A stretch of 32,613 nucleotides of DNA from contig QMIW01000045.1 of the NCBI GenBank assembly GCA_024434165.1, forward strand, positions 1 to 32,613, written 5' to 3'. A program made the translations under genes and the position numbers. The notes beneath the pieces are model-generated. The model saw only the letters and a program-made list of their open reading frames with translations. It searched no databases and had not been told where the DNA came from. The DNA comes from Chloroflexota bacterium (GTDB taxonomy: Bacteria > Chloroflexota > Anaerolineae > Anaerolineales > Villigracilaceae). This document shows, in pieces, positions 30,640 through 32,613 of the stretch. Each line of letters opens with the position of its first letter. The stretch's first letter is position 1.

Positions 30640-31884
30640 ATGGAAGAGATTGTCGTTGGTATTGACGTAGGCACCACCAAGGTTTGCACCCTCGTCGGAC
30701 GGGTGGAAGACAGCGGCGATATGCGCATCCTGGGTGTGGGCATCGAGCCTTCCGAAGGCATCCGCAAAGGCATTGTGGTTGACCTCCCCGCCGCGTCGCA
30801 AGCCATCAAACGCTCGGTGGAAAAGGCGGAAGGCACCTCCGGTTTGGAAATTACCACCGCGCTGGTCAGTCTGGCTGGGGCGCACGTATCGTCCGTCAAC
30901 AGCCGGGGGGCGGCGGGCGTGCCCGGCGGCATCATTGACGTGACCGACCTGGCGCGCGCGCTCGACCAGGCGCAGGCGATTGCCATTCCGCACGACCGCG
31001 AGATCGTGCACGTCATCCAGCGCGGCATCACCGTGGACGGGCAGGAAGGCGTGAAGACGCCCGTCGGCATGCACGGCTACAAACTCGAAGTGGAAACGCA
31101 CATCATCACCGCCGCCAGCGCCACCGTGGATAACCTCCGTCAGTGCGTGGGCGCGGCAGGCGTGCAAATTCAACAGTTCGTTTTGAACCCGCTTGCCTCG
31201 GCGGAAGTGGTGCTGACCGAGCAGGAACGCCAGATGGGCGTGGCGGTCTGCGACATCGGCGGCGGCACCACCGACCTGGCGATCTACGTGGACGGCGACG
31301 TGTGGCACACGATGGTGCTTGCCGTGGGCGGGAACCACGTCACCCAGGATATTGCGCACGGCTTGCGTTTGAACCTCTCGCAGGCGGAGGAAGTCAAAAA
31401 ACAGCAGGGACACGCCGTCCGGTCCGAAGTGGGAGGCGAGGAGTATTTCCTCATCCGCCCGTTCGGCGAGGAGCGTGATGTGCGCATCAACCGCCAAGAC
31501 CTGGCTCACATCATCGAAGCGCGCATCGAAGAGACCTTCGGCTTGATCCTTCAGGAAATCAAACGCTCCGGCTACGACGGTTTGCTCCCTGCCGGCATGG
31601 TGTTGACGGGCGGCACCGCTGCGCTGCCGGGCATCAACAAGATTGCGAGCGCGGTGCTGGGCATTCCCGTGCGCGTGGCGCAGCCGGAAAACCTGAAAGG
31701 GCTGGTGGATAAACTCAACTCGCCCGCCTATTCCACGAGCATCGGTCTGCTGCGCTGGGCGACCGCCATGCACGACCATGAAGTTGCATTGACGAGCGGC
31801 GGTAAAAAACGCCGCAGATCGCGAGGTGAATCGAATATGAATCTTGAAGCGATCAAGAATTGGTTGAGTCGTTTATTGCCGTGA
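30640..31884 (+). CDS. ftsA: Cell division protein FtsA
   Basis: FtsA is the actin-like protein that tethers FtsZ filaments to the membrane. The 414-residue protein has 'VGIDVGTTKVCTLVG' (phosphate 1), 'VAVCDIGGGTTDLAIY' (phosphate 2), 'MVLTGGTAALPG' (adenosine), and a 1c-like domain 'SLAGAHVSSVNSRGAAGV'. The C-terminus is a positively charged linker (KKRRRSRGE) and an amphipathic helix 'NLEAIKNWLSRLLP', which is the membrane-targeting tail. It starts 11 bp after ftsQ. A 126-bp gap then separates it from ftsZ. Confidence 0.96.
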   Translation: MEEIVVGIDVGTTKVCTLVGRVEDSGDMRILGVGIEPSEGIRKGIVVDLPAASQAIKRSVEKAEGTSGLEITTALVSLAGAHVSSVNSRGAAGVPGGIIDVTDLARALDQAQAIAIPHDREIVHVIQRGITVDGQEGVKTPVGMHGYKLEVETHIITAASATVDNLRQCVGAAGVQIQQFVLNPLASAEVVLTEQERQMGVAVCDIGGGTTDLAIYVDGDVWHTMVLAVGGNHVTQDIAHGLRLNLSQAEEVKKQQGHAVRSEVGGEEYFLIRPFGEERDVRINRQDLAHIIEARIEETFGLILQEIKRSGYDGLLPAGMVLTGGTAALPGINKIASAVLGIPVRVAQPENLKGLVDKLNSPAYSTSIGLLRWATAMHDHEVALTSGGKKRRRSRGESNMNLEAIKNWLSRLLP

Positions 31885-31893
31885 CGAATTTTA

Positions 31894-31911
31894 CAGAGGG
31901 CAGCCCCTCTG
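31894..31911 (+). terminator. Hairpin after ftsA, weak terminator or stabiliser
   Basis: CAGAGGG and CCCTCTG form a perfect 7-bp stem with a CAGC loop, 10 bases past the ftsA stop. No T-run follows, so it may only attenuate or protect the transcript before ftsZ. Confidence 0.4.
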
Positions 31912-31963
31912 GGAAAAGATTCACAATCGAATAAAAGTGATCTGTTATAGACCTGTTAAAAAA

Positions 31964-31992
31964 TTGCATTCTCGTTTAAGATATGGCATATT
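31964..31992 (+). promoter_or_regulatory. Possible separate ftsZ promoter
   Basis: TTGCAT (31964-31969), a 17-bp spacer and CATATT (31987-31992) lie in the AT-rich part of the ftsA-ftsZ gap. The start of transcription would fall close to the AGGAGG at 32000-32005, giving a very short leader, so this is tentative. An extra ftsZ promoter is common in other bacteria. Confidence 0.3.
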
Positions 31993-32010
31993 CCTTGCCA
32001 GGAGGAACCA

Positions 32011-32613
<603 letters not shown>

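Noticed and set aside
29399-30640. Minus-strand open frame of 413 codons
   Set aside because: It is antisense to ddl and ftsQ, which have clear motifs and coupled starts.

Overview
The window looks like a chromosomal segment of a Chloroflexota bacterium, probably of class Anaerolineae. The basis is GC-rich coding DNA, many 'LSAC'-type lipoproteins, a MurG/MraZ/FtsA/FtsZ set of Gram-positive-like type, and intergenic spaces full of small palindromes and 7-9 bp tandem arrays. The taxonomic call rests on recognition of style, not on a search.

Layout. 1-4544 (minus strand): a receiver-only response regulator, a lipoprotein with repeated Trp-rich blades, a possible 47-residue secreted peptide, and a YVTN-propeller/di-heme c-type lipoprotein. 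4545-5128: non-coding, with leader hairpins, a minus-strand terminator and palindromic repeats. 5129-7713 (minus): a translationally coupled NarL-type response regulator and GAF-GAF-HisKA_3 histidine kinase. 7745-9130 (plus): a family 4 glycoside hydrolase with its own promoter and terminator. 9131-9456: AT-rich spacer. 9457-10482 (plus): a Ddl-like ATP-grasp enzyme whose stop codon lies in the terminal inverted repeat of a 115-bp MITE-like element. 10631-11773 (minus): galactokinase. 11801-14283 (plus): two membrane proteins, one carrying a Vps62-like domain. 14324-15268 (minus): an RlmI-like methyltransferase.

15416 to the right edge (plus) is a nearly complete division and cell wall (dcw) cluster: mraZ, rsmH, an ftsL-like gene, ftsI, murF, mraY, murD, ftsW, murG, a CvpA-like gene, murC, a 64-residue orphan, murB, ddl, ftsQ, ftsA and ftsZ (cut by the edge). 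murE is missing from its usual place between ftsI and murF. MraZ very likely represses the cluster: three GTGGT boxes at exact 10-bp spacing lie just downstream of the -10 of a strong promoter. Together the genes build UDP-MurNAc-pentapeptide (MurB, MurC, MurD, MurF, Ddl), make lipid I and II (MraY, MurG), polymerise and crosslink them at the septum (FtsW, FtsI) and organise the ring (FtsZ, FtsA, FtsQ, FtsL).

The most unusual content is repetitive. There is a family of short hairpins with an apical TAAA and often a trailing GGTACTG, found in at least four gaps. Short-period (7, 8 and 9 bp) tandem arrays occupy gene junctions, and one 9 x 7 = 63-bp array sits in frame inside murD, adding about 21 residues. 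A GC-rich palindrome sits in frame in the methyltransferase. MurG lacks the glycine-loop histidine. No CRISPR array, tRNA, rRNA or complete transposase gene was seen.
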